9,806 bases of DNA from Christensenella sp. UBA1385 (GCA_002305755.1 DBQV01000016.1:1-9806), one strand, 5' to 3'. Positions 1-6,257 are shown, numbered from the stretch's first letter. A program made the numbers and translations. The notes: a model not told the origin generated them from the letters alone.

Positions 1-171
1 GCGTCGACCATCTTCCCCGATTTTGTCGGCCACACCATCGCCGTGCACGATGGCAAGAAGCATGTGCCGGTCTATATCACCGAGGATATGGTCGGCCACA
101 AGCTGGGTGAGTTTGCCCCCACCCGCACCTTCCGCGGCCATGCCGGCGAAAAAGCGACTGTCCGCAAATAA
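1..171 (+). CDS. rpsS: 30S ribosomal protein S19, 3' part only
   Basis: The reading frame is open from base 1 to a TAA at 169-171, giving the last 56 residues of a protein that is usually about 90 residues long. The start lies outside the window. The visible part carries the S19 core: the segments STIFPDFVGHTIAVHDGKKH, VPVYITEDMVGHKLGEF and APTRTFRGH are near-identical to the bacterial family. S19 sits in the head of the 30S subunit next to S13 and contacts 16S rRNA. The upstream partner would be rplB and the next gene, rplV, follows after 20 bases. This is the normal S10-operon order, and the assignment is very secure despite the truncation by the window edge. Confidence 0.97.
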   Translation, partial: ASTIFPDFVGHTIAVHDGKKHVPVYITEDMVGHKLGEFAPTRTFRGHAGEKATVRK

Positions 172-191
172 GAGGAAAGGAGTACCCAAAC

Positions 192-575
192 ATGGCATCC
201 AATACCCGTAATAAAGGGGAAAAGCGCGCCCAGGAACGGGACAAGCGTCCTCAGGCGCACGTCAAGCATGTGCGCGTCTCCTCCCGCAAGGCCAAGCAGG
301 TCATCGACCTGATCCGCGGCAAGAATGTGGACGAAGCGCTGGCCATCCTGCAGTTCACCCCCAAGGCCACCTCTCCCATCGTGATCAAGCTGCTCAACAG
401 CGCGATCGCCAACGCTGTCAACAACCAGGAGCTGGACCGCGGTTCGCTCTATGTCGCTGAGATCTACGCCAACCCGGGCCCCACGCTGAAGCGATACGTA
501 GCCCGCAGCCGCGGCAGCGCCTCACCGATGCTCAGACGCACCAGCCACATCAGCGTTGTGTTGGATCAACGATAA
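192..575 (+). CDS. rplV: 50S ribosomal protein L22
   Basis: The protein has 127 residues against about 110-115 in most bacteria; the extra length is a Lys/Arg-rich N-terminal tail of roughly 17 residues before the globular start (HVKHVRVSSRKAKQVIDLIRG). The ATG at 192 has AAAGGAG at 176-182, nine bases upstream, which supports the long form. L22 binds several 23S rRNA domains, and its long beta-hairpin lines the nascent-peptide tunnel. The hairpin here is residues ~96-118 (GPTLKRYVARSRGSASPMLR). Compared with E. coli and B. subtilis L22 as I remember them, the residues matching P87 and R92 (E. coli numbering) are Ala104 and Ser109. The C-terminal RRTSHISVVL motif is typical. The gene lies 20 bases after rpsS and 15 bases before rpsC. 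Confidence 0.96.
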   Translation: MASNTRNKGEKRAQERDKRPQAHVKHVRVSSRKAKQVIDLIRGKNVDEALAILQFTPKATSPIVIKLLNSAIANAVNNQELDRGSLYVAEIYANPGPTLKRYVARSRGSASPMLRRTSHISVVLDQR

Positions 576-590
576 GAGGGAGGATGAACA

Positions 591-1262
591 ATGGGTCAGA
601 AAGTTAACCCGCACGGCGCGCGCGTCGGCGTGATTTATGACTGGAGCACGCGCTGGTACGCGGATAAGAAGAGCTTCGCCAACAACTTGGTCGAAGACTA
701 CAAGATCCGCGAAGATCTGAAAGAAAAGTATTATGCCACCGGCATCAGCCGCGTTGACATTGAACGCAGCGCCGCCAAGATGACCATCAACCTCTATACC
801 GGCCGTCCCGGCATGATCATCGGGCGCGGCGGCAAGGGCATCGAAGAGCTGAAGGCCTATGTGGAGAAGAAGCTGGGCCACCCGGTGAACATCAACGTGG
901 TCGAGGTCAAGACCCCGGACAGCGACGCCCAGCTGGTGGCCGAGAACATCGCTCAGCAGCTTGAGAAGCGTATCTCCTTCCGCCGGGCCATGAAGCAGTC
1001 CATCCAGCGCGCGATGCGCGCGGGCGCCAAGGGCATGAAGGTGAAGGTATCCGGCCGTCTGGGCGGCGCCGACATTGCCCGCAGCGAGCATTATCACGAA
1101 GGTTCCATCCCCCTGCAGACCCTGCGCGCCAACATTGATTACGGCTTCGCCGAGGCGAAGACCACCTACGGCCGTCTGGGTGTGAAGGTGTGGATCTACA
1201 AGGGCCAGGTTTTGCCTCAGGCAAAGAAAACCGCCGGCCGCGTCAGCGAAGGAGGCAAGTAA
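591..1262 (+). CDS. rpsC: 30S ribosomal protein S3
   Basis: The 223-residue product matches the usual S3 length (about 210-235). It begins with the family N-terminus MGQKVNPHGARVGVI. A type II KH domain follows, with its GXXG loop at residues 78-81 (IIGRGGKG context), then the C-terminal S3 domain containing RAGAKGMKVKVSGRLGGADIA and ARSEHYHEGSIPLQTLRA. S3 lies at the mRNA entry of the 30S subunit, contributes to mRNA unwinding and contacts S10 and S14. The start is ATG 591, with GGGAGG at 578-583. rplP follows after only three bases, so its ribosome binding site lies within the last rpsC codons (GGAGG at 1250-1254). Confidence 0.98.
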   Translation: MGQKVNPHGARVGVIYDWSTRWYADKKSFANNLVEDYKIREDLKEKYYATGISRVDIERSAAKMTINLYTGRPGMIIGRGGKGIEELKAYVEKKLGHPVNINVVEVKTPDSDAQLVAENIAQQLEKRISFRRAMKQSIQRAMRAGAKGMKVKVSGRLGGADIARSEHYHEGSIPLQTLRANIDYGFAEAKTTYGRLGVKVWIYKGQVLPQAKKTAGRVSEGGK

Positions 1263-1265
1263 ACC

Positions 1266-1706
1266 ATGTTAATGCCTAAGAGAGTGAAGCGCCGCAAGGT
1301 ATTCCGCGGCCGCATGAAGGGCGCAGCCCATCGCGGCAACATGATCAGCTACGGCGATATCGGCCTGGTGGCCACCGACCCCTGCTGGGTCACCAGCCAG
1401 CAGATCGAGGCCGCCCGTATCGCCCTGACCCGCCACACCAAGCGCGGCGGTCAGGTGTGGATCAAGATCTTCCCCGACAAGCCCGTGACCAAGAAGCCCG
1501 CCGAAACGCGCATGGGCTCCGGCAAGGGCAGCCCCGAATTTTGGGTGGCAGTCGTTAAGCCCGGCCGTGTGATGTTTGAAATCGGCGGCATCGATGAAGC
1601 CGTTGCCCGTCAGGCACTGCGTCTGGCCGCCAGCAAGCTTCCCCTGCGCACCAAGATCTATACGCGTGAGCAACTTATTGAAAAAAACGGTGGTGAGAAG
1701 CAATGA
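1266..1706 (+). CDS. rplP: 50S ribosomal protein L16
   Basis: The 146-residue product has the L16 N-terminus MLMPKRVKRRKVFRGRMKG and the signature RMGSGKGSPEFWVAVVKPGR at residues 82-101. L16 binds 23S rRNA near the A-site tRNA elbow and is a late assembly protein. ATG 1266 is preferred over ATG 1272 because MLMPKR is the common form in Bacillota and the spacing from GGAGG (1250-1254) is better. Near the 3' end the codons GAA AAA AAC create A AAA AAC in the zero frame (1682-1688), a classical slippery heptamer; a -1 shift there would stop at 1694-1696. The stop TGA overlaps the rpmC start ATG by two bases, so the two genes are probably translationally coupled. Confidence 0.98.
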   Translation: MLMPKRVKRRKVFRGRMKGAAHRGNMISYGDIGLVATDPCWVTSQQIEAARIALTRHTKRGGQVWIKIFPDKPVTKKPAETRMGSGKGSPEFWVAVVKPGRVMFEIGGIDEAVARQALRLAASKLPLRTKIYTREQLIEKNGGEKQ

Positions 1707-1906
1707 AGGTGAGCGAATTTGCAGCCATGAAGCCCGAGGAACTGACCGCAGCGATCGCCGATCTCAAGAGCGAGCTTTTCAACCTGCGCTTTAAGCTGGC
1801 GACCGGTCAGCTGGAGAATACCATGCAGATTTCCGCCGTCAAGCGTGACATCGCTCGCGCCCTGACGGTCCAGACCCAGGCCGGCAAGAAAGCCGCGCAG
1901 AAGTAA
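1703..1906 (+). CDS. rpmC: 50S ribosomal protein L29
   Basis: The 67-residue product is the usual size for L29, a helical hairpin near the peptide exit site that helps form the docking site for factors such as SRP and trigger factor. The first helix starts MKVSEFAAMKPEELTAAIAD and the family motif ELFNLRFKLATGQLENT occupies residues 24-40, followed by the second helix (SAVKRDIARALTV). The start ATG overlaps the rplP stop codon (ATGA, 1703-1706). Its ribosome binding site is weaker than its neighbours' (GGTGAG, 1692-1697), which fits re-initiation by ribosomes ending on rplP. The C-terminus ends in a lysine-rich tail. Confidence 0.97.
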   Translation: MKVSEFAAMKPEELTAAIADLKSELFNLRFKLATGQLENTMQISAVKRDIARALTVQTQAGKKAAQK

Positions 1907-1927
1907 GCCGTGAAAGGAGGCAATTCC

Positions 1928-2188
1928 ATGTCAGAGCAAAGAGGACTTCGCAAGACCAGACAGGGTGTGGTCATCAGCGACAAGATGGATAAGACCATCG
2001 TCGTGGCCATCACCACCAGGGTTCGTCACCCGCTCTATGGCAAAATCGTGAAGCGCACCACCAAGCTGAAGGCGCATGATGAGGAGAATGCCTGCGGTAT
2101 CGGCGATACCGTGCGCGTGATGGAGACCCGCCCGCTCAGCCATGACAAGCGCTGGCGCCTGGTCGAGATCGTCGAGAAAGCGAAGTAA
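1928..2188 (+). CDS. rpsQ: 30S ribosomal protein S17
   Basis: From ATG 1928 the product is 86 residues, the usual S17 length. The OB-fold sequence is clear: GLRKTRQGVVISDKMDKTIV near the N-terminus, HPLYGKIVKRTTKLKAHDE in the middle, and the signature GDTVRVMETRPLSHDKRWRL at 59-78 followed by VEIVEK. The frame also opens at GTG 1910, but that codon lies upstream of the AAAGGAGG at 1913-1920; the Shine-Dalgarno sequence serves ATG 1928 with seven bases of spacing, so the later start is chosen. S17 binds helices 7 and 11 of 16S rRNA and is a primary assembly protein. It is the last gene of the S10 set; a 64-base gap with a hairpin follows. Confidence 0.97.
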   Translation: MSEQRGLRKTRQGVVISDKMDKTIVVAITTRVRHPLYGKIVKRTTKLKAHDEENACGIGDTVRVMETRPLSHDKRWRLVEIVEKAK

Positions 2189-2197
2189 AGCATGCGA

Positions 2198-2230
2198 CCT
2201 CTCATGGGAACAGTCTTCGCCATGATGAGG
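2198..2230 (+). promoter_or_regulatory. Intergenic hairpin between rpsQ and rplN
   Basis: The left arm CCTCTCATGG (2198-2207) pairs fully with the right arm 2220-2230 except for one bulged T at 2226. An inner helix GAA/TTC (2208-2210 with 2216-2218) extends it past a bulged G at 2219 to a five-base loop CAGTC. That makes about 13 base pairs in the largest gap of the ribosomal part of the operon. No T-run follows, so it does not look like an intrinsic terminator. It ends eight bases before the rplN ribosome binding site (AAAGGAGGA, 2238-2246). The role is inferred: a processing site, or a control element at the S10/spc boundary. No convincing promoter pair was seen in the gap. Confidence 0.5.
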
Positions 2231-2252
2231 AATCTATAAAGGAGGAACCACT

Positions 2253-2621
2253 ATGATTCAGCCGCAAACGCGACTCAAGGTCGCTGACAATTCCGGCGCA
2301 AAGGAAATCATGTGCATCCGTGTTCTGGGCGGTTCGTTCCGCCGCAGCGGTTCAGTGGGCGACATCATCGTTGCCAGCGTGAAATCCGCTGCTCCGGGCG
2401 GCACCGTCAAGAAAGGCGATGTCATCAAGGCTGTGATCGTGCGCATGCACAAGTCCATGCGCCGCCCCGACGGCAGCTACATCCTCTTTGACGATAACGC
2501 GGCCGTTATCATCAAGGACGACCATCAGCCCGTCGGTACCCGCATCTTTGGGCCCGTGGCCCGCGAACTGCGCGAGAAGGATTTTATGAAGATCGTTTCT
2601 CTCGCTCCCGAAGTTCTGTAA
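2253..2621 (+). CDS. rplN: 50S ribosomal protein L14
   Basis: The 122-residue product is exactly the normal L14 length and is highly conserved throughout: MIQPQTRLKVADNSGAKEI at the start, CIRVLGGS at 21-28, GDVIKAVIVR at 55-64, RRPDGSYILFDDNAAVII at 70-87 and GTRIFGPVARELREKDFMK at 95-113. L14 lies on the intersubunit face of the 50S subunit, contacts L19 and 16S rRNA in bridge B8, and binds the silencing factor RsfS in other bacteria. The ATG at 2253 has a strong AAAGGAGGA at 2238-2246. It opens the spc part of the cluster; rplX follows with a six-base spacer. Confidence 0.98.
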   Translation: MIQPQTRLKVADNSGAKEIMCIRVLGGSFRRSGSVGDIIVASVKSAAPGGTVKKGDVIKAVIVRMHKSMRRPDGSYILFDDNAAVIIKDDHQPVGTRIFGPVARELREKDFMKIVSLAPEVL

Positions 2622-2633
2622 AGGAGAATGGCG

Positions 2634-2948
2634 ATGAAAGTACATGTGAAGACCAAGGATGAAGTCATTGTCATCTCCGGCAAGGATAAGGGTTCCAAGG
2701 GCAAGGTGATTTCCGTCAGCCCCAAGACCGGCCGAGTGACGGTGGAAGGCGTGGCGATGGTCACCAAACACCAGAAGTCCCGCGCCCAGGGCCAGCCCGG
2801 CGGCATCATCCACAAGGAAGCCGCCATTGACGCCAGCAATGTGATGCTTGTCTGCCAGAAGTGCGGCAAGCCTTCCCGCGCCGGCGTGAAGGTGGAAGAC
2901 GGCAAGAAGATCCGCGTCTGCAAGAAGTGCGGCCAGCAGATTGACTAA
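2634..2948 (+). CDS. rplX: 50S ribosomal protein L24 with four-cysteine C-terminal ribbon
   Basis: From ATG 2634 the product is 104 residues. The KOW motif is at the N-terminus (VIVISGKDKGSKGKVISVSP, 11-30), followed by the L24 core with GGIIHKEAAI at 56-65. The C-terminal ribbon has Cys74, Cys77, Cys96 and Cys99 in CQKCGKPSR and CKKCG contexts, a likely zinc site seen in many but not all bacterial L24 proteins. ATG 2628 in the same frame is rejected because it is one base from the AAGGAG at 2621-2626, whereas ATG 2634 is seven bases away. L24 is an assembly initiator of the large subunit and sits near the tunnel exit. The gene lies between rplN and rplE as usual. Confidence 0.97.
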   Translation: MKVHVKTKDEVIVISGKDKGSKGKVISVSPKTGRVTVEGVAMVTKHQKSRAQGQPGGIIHKEAAIDASNVMLVCQKCGKPSRAGVKVEDGKKIRVCKKCGQQID

Positions 2949-2964
2949 GGAGGAGGAATAGCAA

Positions 2965-3510
2965 ATGGCAACTCGTTTGAAGGAAAAATACCTCGCCGAA
3001 GCTGTCCCTGCTCTGCAGCAGAAGTTCGGCTACAAGAACCCCATGGAGATCCCGCGCCTGGAAAAGGTGATCATCAACATGGGCCTGGGCGATACCAAGG
3101 ACAACGCCAAGGCGCTGGAAGTGGCTGTGGAAGAGCTGACCCAGATCGCCGGCCAGAAGCCCCTGGTGACCAAGGCCAAGAAATCCATCGCGAACTTCAA
3201 GCTTCGCGAGGGGATGAACATCGGCGCGAAGGTGACGCTGCGCGGCACCCGCATGGAAGAGTTTGTTGATAAGCTGATCTCCATCGCGCTGCCCCGCGTG
3301 CGCGACTTCCGCGGCGTAAGCACCAAGGCCTTCGACGGCCGCGGCAACTATGCCCTGGGCGTCCGCGAGCAGCTGATCTTCCCCGAGATCAACTATGACA
3401 AGGTGGAGAAGATCCGCGGCATGGAAATGATTTTTGTGACGACCGCCAAAACGGACGAGGAAGCGAAGGAACTGCTGAGCCTCCTGGGTATGCCGTTCGC
3501 GCAGCAGTAA
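2965..3510 (+). CDS. rplE: 50S ribosomal protein L5
   Basis: The 181-residue product has the normal L5 length (about 179). Signature segments are LEKVIINMGLGD at 32-43, KSIANFKLREGMNIGAKVTL at 73-92, LPRVRDFRGVS at 109-119 and VREQLIFPEINYDKVEKIRG at 133-152. L5 forms the 5S RNP with 5S rRNA and L18 in the central protuberance and contacts P-site tRNA and S13. The start is ATG 2965, after a purine-rich AAGGAGGAGG at 2947-2956 that overlaps the rplX stop codon. The next gene, rpsN, follows after 15 bases. Confidence 0.98.
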   Translation: MATRLKEKYLAEAVPALQQKFGYKNPMEIPRLEKVIINMGLGDTKDNAKALEVAVEELTQIAGQKPLVTKAKKSIANFKLREGMNIGAKVTLRGTRMEEFVDKLISIALPRVRDFRGVSTKAFDGRGNYALGVREQLIFPEINYDKVEKIRGMEMIFVTTAKTDEEAKELLSLLGMPFAQQ

Positions 3511-3525
3511 GGAAGGGAGTAATCC

Positions 3526-3711
3526 ATGGCAAAGACAAGTATGAAGATCCGGCAGAGCCGTCCTGCCAAGTTTACCACCCGCGCTTATACGCGCTGCCGT
3601 CTGTGCGGCCGTCCCCATTCGGTGCTGCGCCGCTACGGCGTGTGCCGCATCTGCTTCAGAGAATTAGCCTATAAAGGCGAGATCCCCGGCGTCCGTAAGG
3701 CCAGCTGGTGA
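3526..3711 (+). CDS. rpsN: 30S ribosomal protein S14, short zinc-binding type
   Basis: The 61-residue product is the short type Z form of S14, not the ~100-residue cysteine-free form of Proteobacteria. The zinc site is Cys24, Cys27, Cys40 and Cys43 (CRLC and CRIC), and the C-terminus has the conserved FRELAYKGEIPGVRKASW (44-61). S14 lies in the 30S head with S3, S10 and S19. In B. subtilis such zinc-containing S14 is replaced by a cysteine-free paralogue under zinc starvation; whether this organism has one cannot be seen here. The start is ATG 3526 with AAGGGAG at 3513-3519. It lies between rplE and rpsH, as in other Bacillota. Confidence 0.98.
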   Translation: MAKTSMKIRQSRPAKFTTRAYTRCRLCGRPHSVLRRYGVCRICFRELAYKGEIPGVRKASW

Positions 3712-3737
3712 CGGAATGACGAGAAGGAGGTTCCAAC

Positions 3738-4139
3738 ATGATCGTAAATGATCCCATTGCCGATATGCTGACCCGTATCAGAAATGCGCAGGTTGCCAAG
3801 CATGATTCGGTCGTCGTTCCGGCCAGCAACGCCAAGCAGGCGATCGCGCAGATACTGCTTGACGAAGGCTACATCAAGTCTTTCGAGCGGATCGATGACG
3901 GCGTGCAGGGCCAGCTGAAGCTGACGCTCAAGTATATGAACGGCAAGCAGCAGCCCGTGATCGCCGGCCTGAAGCGCATCTCCAAGCCCGGCCTGCGTGT
4001 GTACGCCAAGTGCGAAGAGCTGCCCAAAGTGCTGGGCGGCCTGGGGGTGGCCATCGTGTCCACCTCGCGCGGCCTGATGACCGATAAGAACGCACGCAGC
4101 AACAACCTGGGCGGCGAAGTGCTGGCCTATATCTGGTAA
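3738..4139 (+). CDS. rpsH: 30S ribosomal protein S8
   Basis: The 133-residue product matches the normal S8 length (about 130). It begins MIVNDPIADMLTRIRNAQ, the typical N-terminus, and ends with the diagnostic C-terminal block IVSTSRGLMTDKNARSNNLG followed by GEVLAYIW (106-133). S8 binds helix 21 of 16S rRNA in the central domain. In E. coli it also represses the spc operon by binding mRNA near the start of rplE; no equivalent structure was recognised at the rplE start here. The start is ATG 3738 with a strong AAGGAGG at 3724-3730. It is separated from rpsN by 26 bases and from rplF by 26 bases. Confidence 0.98.
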   Translation: MIVNDPIADMLTRIRNAQVAKHDSVVVPASNAKQAIAQILLDEGYIKSFERIDDGVQGQLKLTLKYMNGKQQPVIAGLKRISKPGLRVYAKCEELPKVLGGLGVAIVSTSRGLMTDKNARSNNLGGEVLAYIW

Positions 4140-4165
4140 CCGACTGACGCATTGGAGGTAGAAGT

Positions 4166-4705
4166 ATGTCTCGTATCGGAAGACTTCCGATTCCGGTTCC
4201 TGCCGGCGTGTCGGTGACGGTCGACGACCGCAACACGGTGGTGGTCAAGGGCCCTAAAGGCACACTGTCCCAGCAGGTGAACCCGGATATTAAAGTAACT
4301 CAGCAGGGCGCGGAGCTCGTTCTTGAGCGCCCCACCGACAGCAAGCCCCACAAGGCCATGCACGGTCTGTACCGCGCGCTGCTTCATAACATGGTGGTTG
4401 GCGTGACCTCCGGCTTTGAAAAATCCCTCGAGCTGGTCGGCACCGGTTACCGCGCCAGCGCTGAGGGCGGAAAGCTGACCCTGAACGTCGGCTACTCGCA
4501 CCCCGTGGTGTTCGAAGCACCCGCCAATATCACCTTTGAGACCCCCGCCCCCACCCAGATCGTGGTCAAGGGCATCGACAAGCAGGTCGTCGGCAGCCTG
4601 GCCGCGGATATCCGCGGAACCCGCCCGCCGGAGCCCTACCTTGGCAAGGGCGTGAAGTACAAGGGTGAGCACATCCGCCGCAAGGAAGGCAAGGCCGGTA
4701 AGTAA
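4166..4705 (+). CDS. rplF: 50S ribosomal protein L6
   Basis: The 179-residue product has the usual L6 length and two related alpha/beta domains. The N-terminus MSRIGRLPIPVPAGVSV and KGPKGTLSQ (28-36) are typical of domain 1; LELVGTGYRASAEGGKLTLN (88-107) marks the domain junction; and the C-terminal signature is PPEPYLGKGVKYKGEHIRRK (154-173). L6 lies near the sarcin-ricin loop and the factor-binding site. The start is ATG 4166 with GGAGGT at 4154-4159. The neighbours rpsH and rplR are those expected, and no unusual residues were noticed. Confidence 0.98.
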   Translation: MSRIGRLPIPVPAGVSVTVDDRNTVVVKGPKGTLSQQVNPDIKVTQQGAELVLERPTDSKPHKAMHGLYRALLHNMVVGVTSGFEKSLELVGTGYRASAEGGKLTLNVGYSHPVVFEAPANITFETPAPTQIVVKGIDKQVVGSLAADIRGTRPPEPYLGKGVKYKGEHIRRKEGKAGK

Positions 4706-4725
4706 TCGAAAGGGAGTGAACGCAT

Positions 4726-5094
4726 ATGTTCAAAAAGCGTGACAGAAACGAAGTACGCGTAATCAGGCATGCACGTGTCCGCAAAAAGATCAGCGGCACG
4801 CCCGAGATGCCGCGCCTGTGCGTCTATCGCAGCAATGCGAATATCTATGCCCAGATCATCGACGACACCAAGGGCATGACCCTGGCGCAGGCCTCCACCA
4901 TGGATGCTTCCGTCAAGGGCCAGTTTGATGACATGAACAAGACCGCCGCCGCCAAGGCGATCGGCAAGCTCATCGGTGAGCGCGCCGTTGCCGCCGGCAT
5001 CGAAAAGGTTGTCTTTGACCGCAGCGGCTATCTGTACACCGGCCGTGTCGCTTCTCTGGCAGAGGGTGCCCGTGAAGCCGGGCTCAAGTTCTAA
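4726..5094 (+). CDS. rplR: 50S ribosomal protein L18
   Basis: The 122-residue product is the normal L18 length. The basic N-terminus includes RHARVRKKISGTPEMPRL (14-31), followed by VYRSNANIYAQIIDD (33-47) and the C-terminal KVVFDRSGYLYTGRVASLAE (94-113) with GAREAGLKF at the end. L18 binds 5S rRNA together with L5 and anchors it in the central protuberance; rplE is encoded nearby in the same operon. The start ATG 4726 follows AAAGGGAGTGA (about 4709-4719). The stop TAA at 5092-5094 is followed by the rpsE ribosome binding site, with 18 bases between the two genes. Confidence 0.98.
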   Translation: MFKKRDRNEVRVIRHARVRKKISGTPEMPRLCVYRSNANIYAQIIDDTKGMTLAQASTMDASVKGQFDDMNKTAAAKAIGKLIGERAVAAGIEKVVFDRSGYLYTGRVASLAEGAREAGLKF

Positions 5095-5112
5095 GTGAAG
5101 GAGAAGGAAGGC

Positions 5113-5610
5113 ATGCAACGCAGAGAAGAACAGTCTGAGTTCAAAGAGAAACTGGTTGCCGTTAACCGCGTCGTGAAGACGGTTAAGGGCGGCCGCAACT
5201 TCCGCTTTTCCGCTCTGATGGTCGTTGGCGACGGCGCTGGCCGTGTCGGCGCCGGCATGGGCAAGGCGGCGGAGATCCCGGAGGCGATCCGCAAGGGCGT
5301 GGAAGACGCCAAGAAGAACATGATCAATGTGCCGATCGTTGGCACCACCATCCCTCACCAGACGACGGGATACTTTGGCACCAGCAAGGTGCTGATGCTG
5401 CCCGCCGAGGAAGGCGCTGGCGTCATCGCCGGCGGCGCTGCCCGCGCCGTGCTGGATCTGGCAGGCGTGAAGGATATCCGCGCCAAGTCCTTCGGCACGT
5501 CCAACCCCATCAACACCGTCAAGGCGACCATGGAAGGCCTCAAGCAGCTTCGCTCGGCCGAGCAGGTGGCCAAGATGCGCGGCAAGACGGTCGAAGAGAT
5601 CGTGGGCTGA
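5113..5610 (+). CDS. rpsE: 30S ribosomal protein S5
   Basis: From ATG 5113 the product is 165 residues, the normal S5 length. The N-terminal double-stranded-RNA-binding-like domain contains VVKTVKGGRNFRFSALMVVG (20-39) and GRVGAGMGKAAEIPEAIRKG (43-62). The second domain contains GTTIPHQTTGYFGTSKVLML (77-96), GAGVIAGGAARAVLDLAG (101-118) and the C-terminal RGKTVEEIVG. The loop V-K-G-G-R, where spectinomycin-resistance changes are known in other species, looks wild-type. The frame also opens at GTG 5095, directly after the rplR stop, but AAGGAG at 5098-5103 would then lie inside the gene and the extra residues are not family-like, so ATG 5113 is preferred. S5 helps form the mRNA entry channel and contributes to decoding accuracy. 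Confidence 0.97.
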   Translation: MQRREEQSEFKEKLVAVNRVVKTVKGGRNFRFSALMVVGDGAGRVGAGMGKAAEIPEAIRKGVEDAKKNMINVPIVGTTIPHQTTGYFGTSKVLMLPAEEGAGVIAGGAARAVLDLAGVKDIRAKSFGTSNPINTVKATMEGLKQLRSAEQVAKMRGKTVEEIVG

Positions 5611-5620
5611 GGAGGGCAAG

Positions 5621-5803
5621 ATGAAGCTACAGATTACACTGACCAAGTCCCCGATTGCCTGCCTGCAAAAGCAGATCGATACCGTGAAGGCCCTGGGTCT
5701 TCACAAGGTTGGCCAGACGGTGGTCAAGGAAGACAATGCTGCGGTGCGTGGGCAGATCTTCCGCGTTCAGCACATGGTCAAAGTGGAAGAAATCAAGGAT
5801 TAA
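5621..5803 (+). CDS. rpmD: 50S ribosomal protein L30
   Basis: The 60-residue product is the bacterial L30 size. It starts MKLQITLTKSPIACLQKQ and contains the family segment VKALGLHKVGQTVVKEDNAA (23-42) and the end IFRVQHMVKVEEI. L30 lies on the large subunit, binding 23S rRNA and 5S rRNA-adjacent regions. It is absent from some bacteria, so its presence between rpsE and rplO is informative but ordinary. The start is ATG 5621 with GAGGAGGG at 5609-5616 overlapping the rpsE stop. The stop codon TAA (5801-5803) overlaps the rplO ribosome binding site. Confidence 0.97.
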   Translation: MKLQITLTKSPIACLQKQIDTVKALGLHKVGQTVVKEDNAAVRGQIFRVQHMVKVEEIKD

Positions 5804-5816
5804 GGAGGACGGCCTG

Positions 5817-6257
5817 ATGAAACTGCACGAGTTGAAACCGGCATTCGGTTCCACGACTGCTCCGAAGCGCCTTGGCCGAGGCGTAGGTTCCGGGCTTGGC
5901 AAGACCTCTGGCAAGGGTCACAAAGGCGCCAAGGCCCGCTCCGGCGGCGGGAAAGCCCCCGGATTTGAAGGCGGCCAGATGCCCTTGTATCGCCGTATCC
6001 CCAAGAGCGGGTTCACCAATGTGTTCCGCAAGGAGTACGCCACGGTGAATCTCTCCGCGCTCAACTGCTTTGAGGACGGCACCACGGTCACCGTCAAGCT
6101 GCTCAAGGATCAGGGCCTGGTAAAGCAGGTGAAGGACGGGGTTAAGGTGCTGGGCGGCGGTGAACTGACACGAAAGCTGACTGTGCAAGTGGATCGCTTT
6201 ACCGCCTCCGCGAAAGAAAAGATCGAGGCGCTCGGCGGGAAAGCCGAGGTGATCTGA
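5817..6257 (+). CDS. rplO: 50S ribosomal protein L15
   Basis: From ATG 5817 the product is 146 residues, the usual L15 length. The N-terminus is the expected glycine- and lysine-rich rRNA-binding tail: MKLHELKPAFGSTTAPKRLG, then GRGVGSGLGKTSGKGHKG and GFEGGQMPLYRRIPKSGF (49-66). The globular domain ends with GELTRKLTVQVDRFTASAKE (115-134) and the final KIEALGGKAEVI. A longer frame opens at 5709 inside rpmD, but AAGGAGGA at 5802-5809 is seven bases before ATG 5817, which fixes the start. L15 is a late assembly protein of the 50S subunit. The last codons contain GAGGTGATC (6246-6254), a nine-base match to the anti-Shine-Dalgarno complement that serves secY. Confidence 0.97.
   Translation: MKLHELKPAFGSTTAPKRLGRGVGSGLGKTSGKGHKGAKARSGGGKAPGFEGGQMPLYRRIPKSGFTNVFRKEYATVNLSALNCFEDGTTVTVKLLKDQGLVKQVKDGVKVLGGGELTRKLTVQVDRFTASAKEKIEALGGKAEVI

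Noticed and set aside
1910..1930. GTG 1910 as an upstream start of rpsQ
   Set aside because: The ribosome binding site AAAGGAGG lies after this GTG, and the extra residues are not part of the S17 family.
2228..2247. TATAAA at 2235-2240 as a -10 box for an spc promoter
   Set aside because: No -35-like hexamer occurs at the right distance, and transcription would begin about six bases before the rplN start codon, within or after its ribosome binding site.
2806..3618. A 270-codon open frame on the minus strand opposite rplX, rplE and rpsN
   Set aside because: Its composition (Leu/His/Ala-rich) is that of an antisense shadow, and the sense strand has certain genes throughout.
3713..3734. GGAA/TTCC inverted repeat enclosing the rpsH ribosome binding site
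   Set aside because: Only four base pairs with a 14-base loop; too weak to propose control of S8 synthesis.
5095..5115. GTG 5095 as the start of rpsE
   Set aside because: The purine-rich ribosome binding site lies downstream of it, and S5 homology starts after ATG 5113.
4636..5646. A 336-codon open frame on the minus strand opposite rplR and rpsE
   Set aside because: It is a shadow of highly conserved sense genes with strong G/C third positions; it has no recognisable domain and no credible ribosome binding site was seen.
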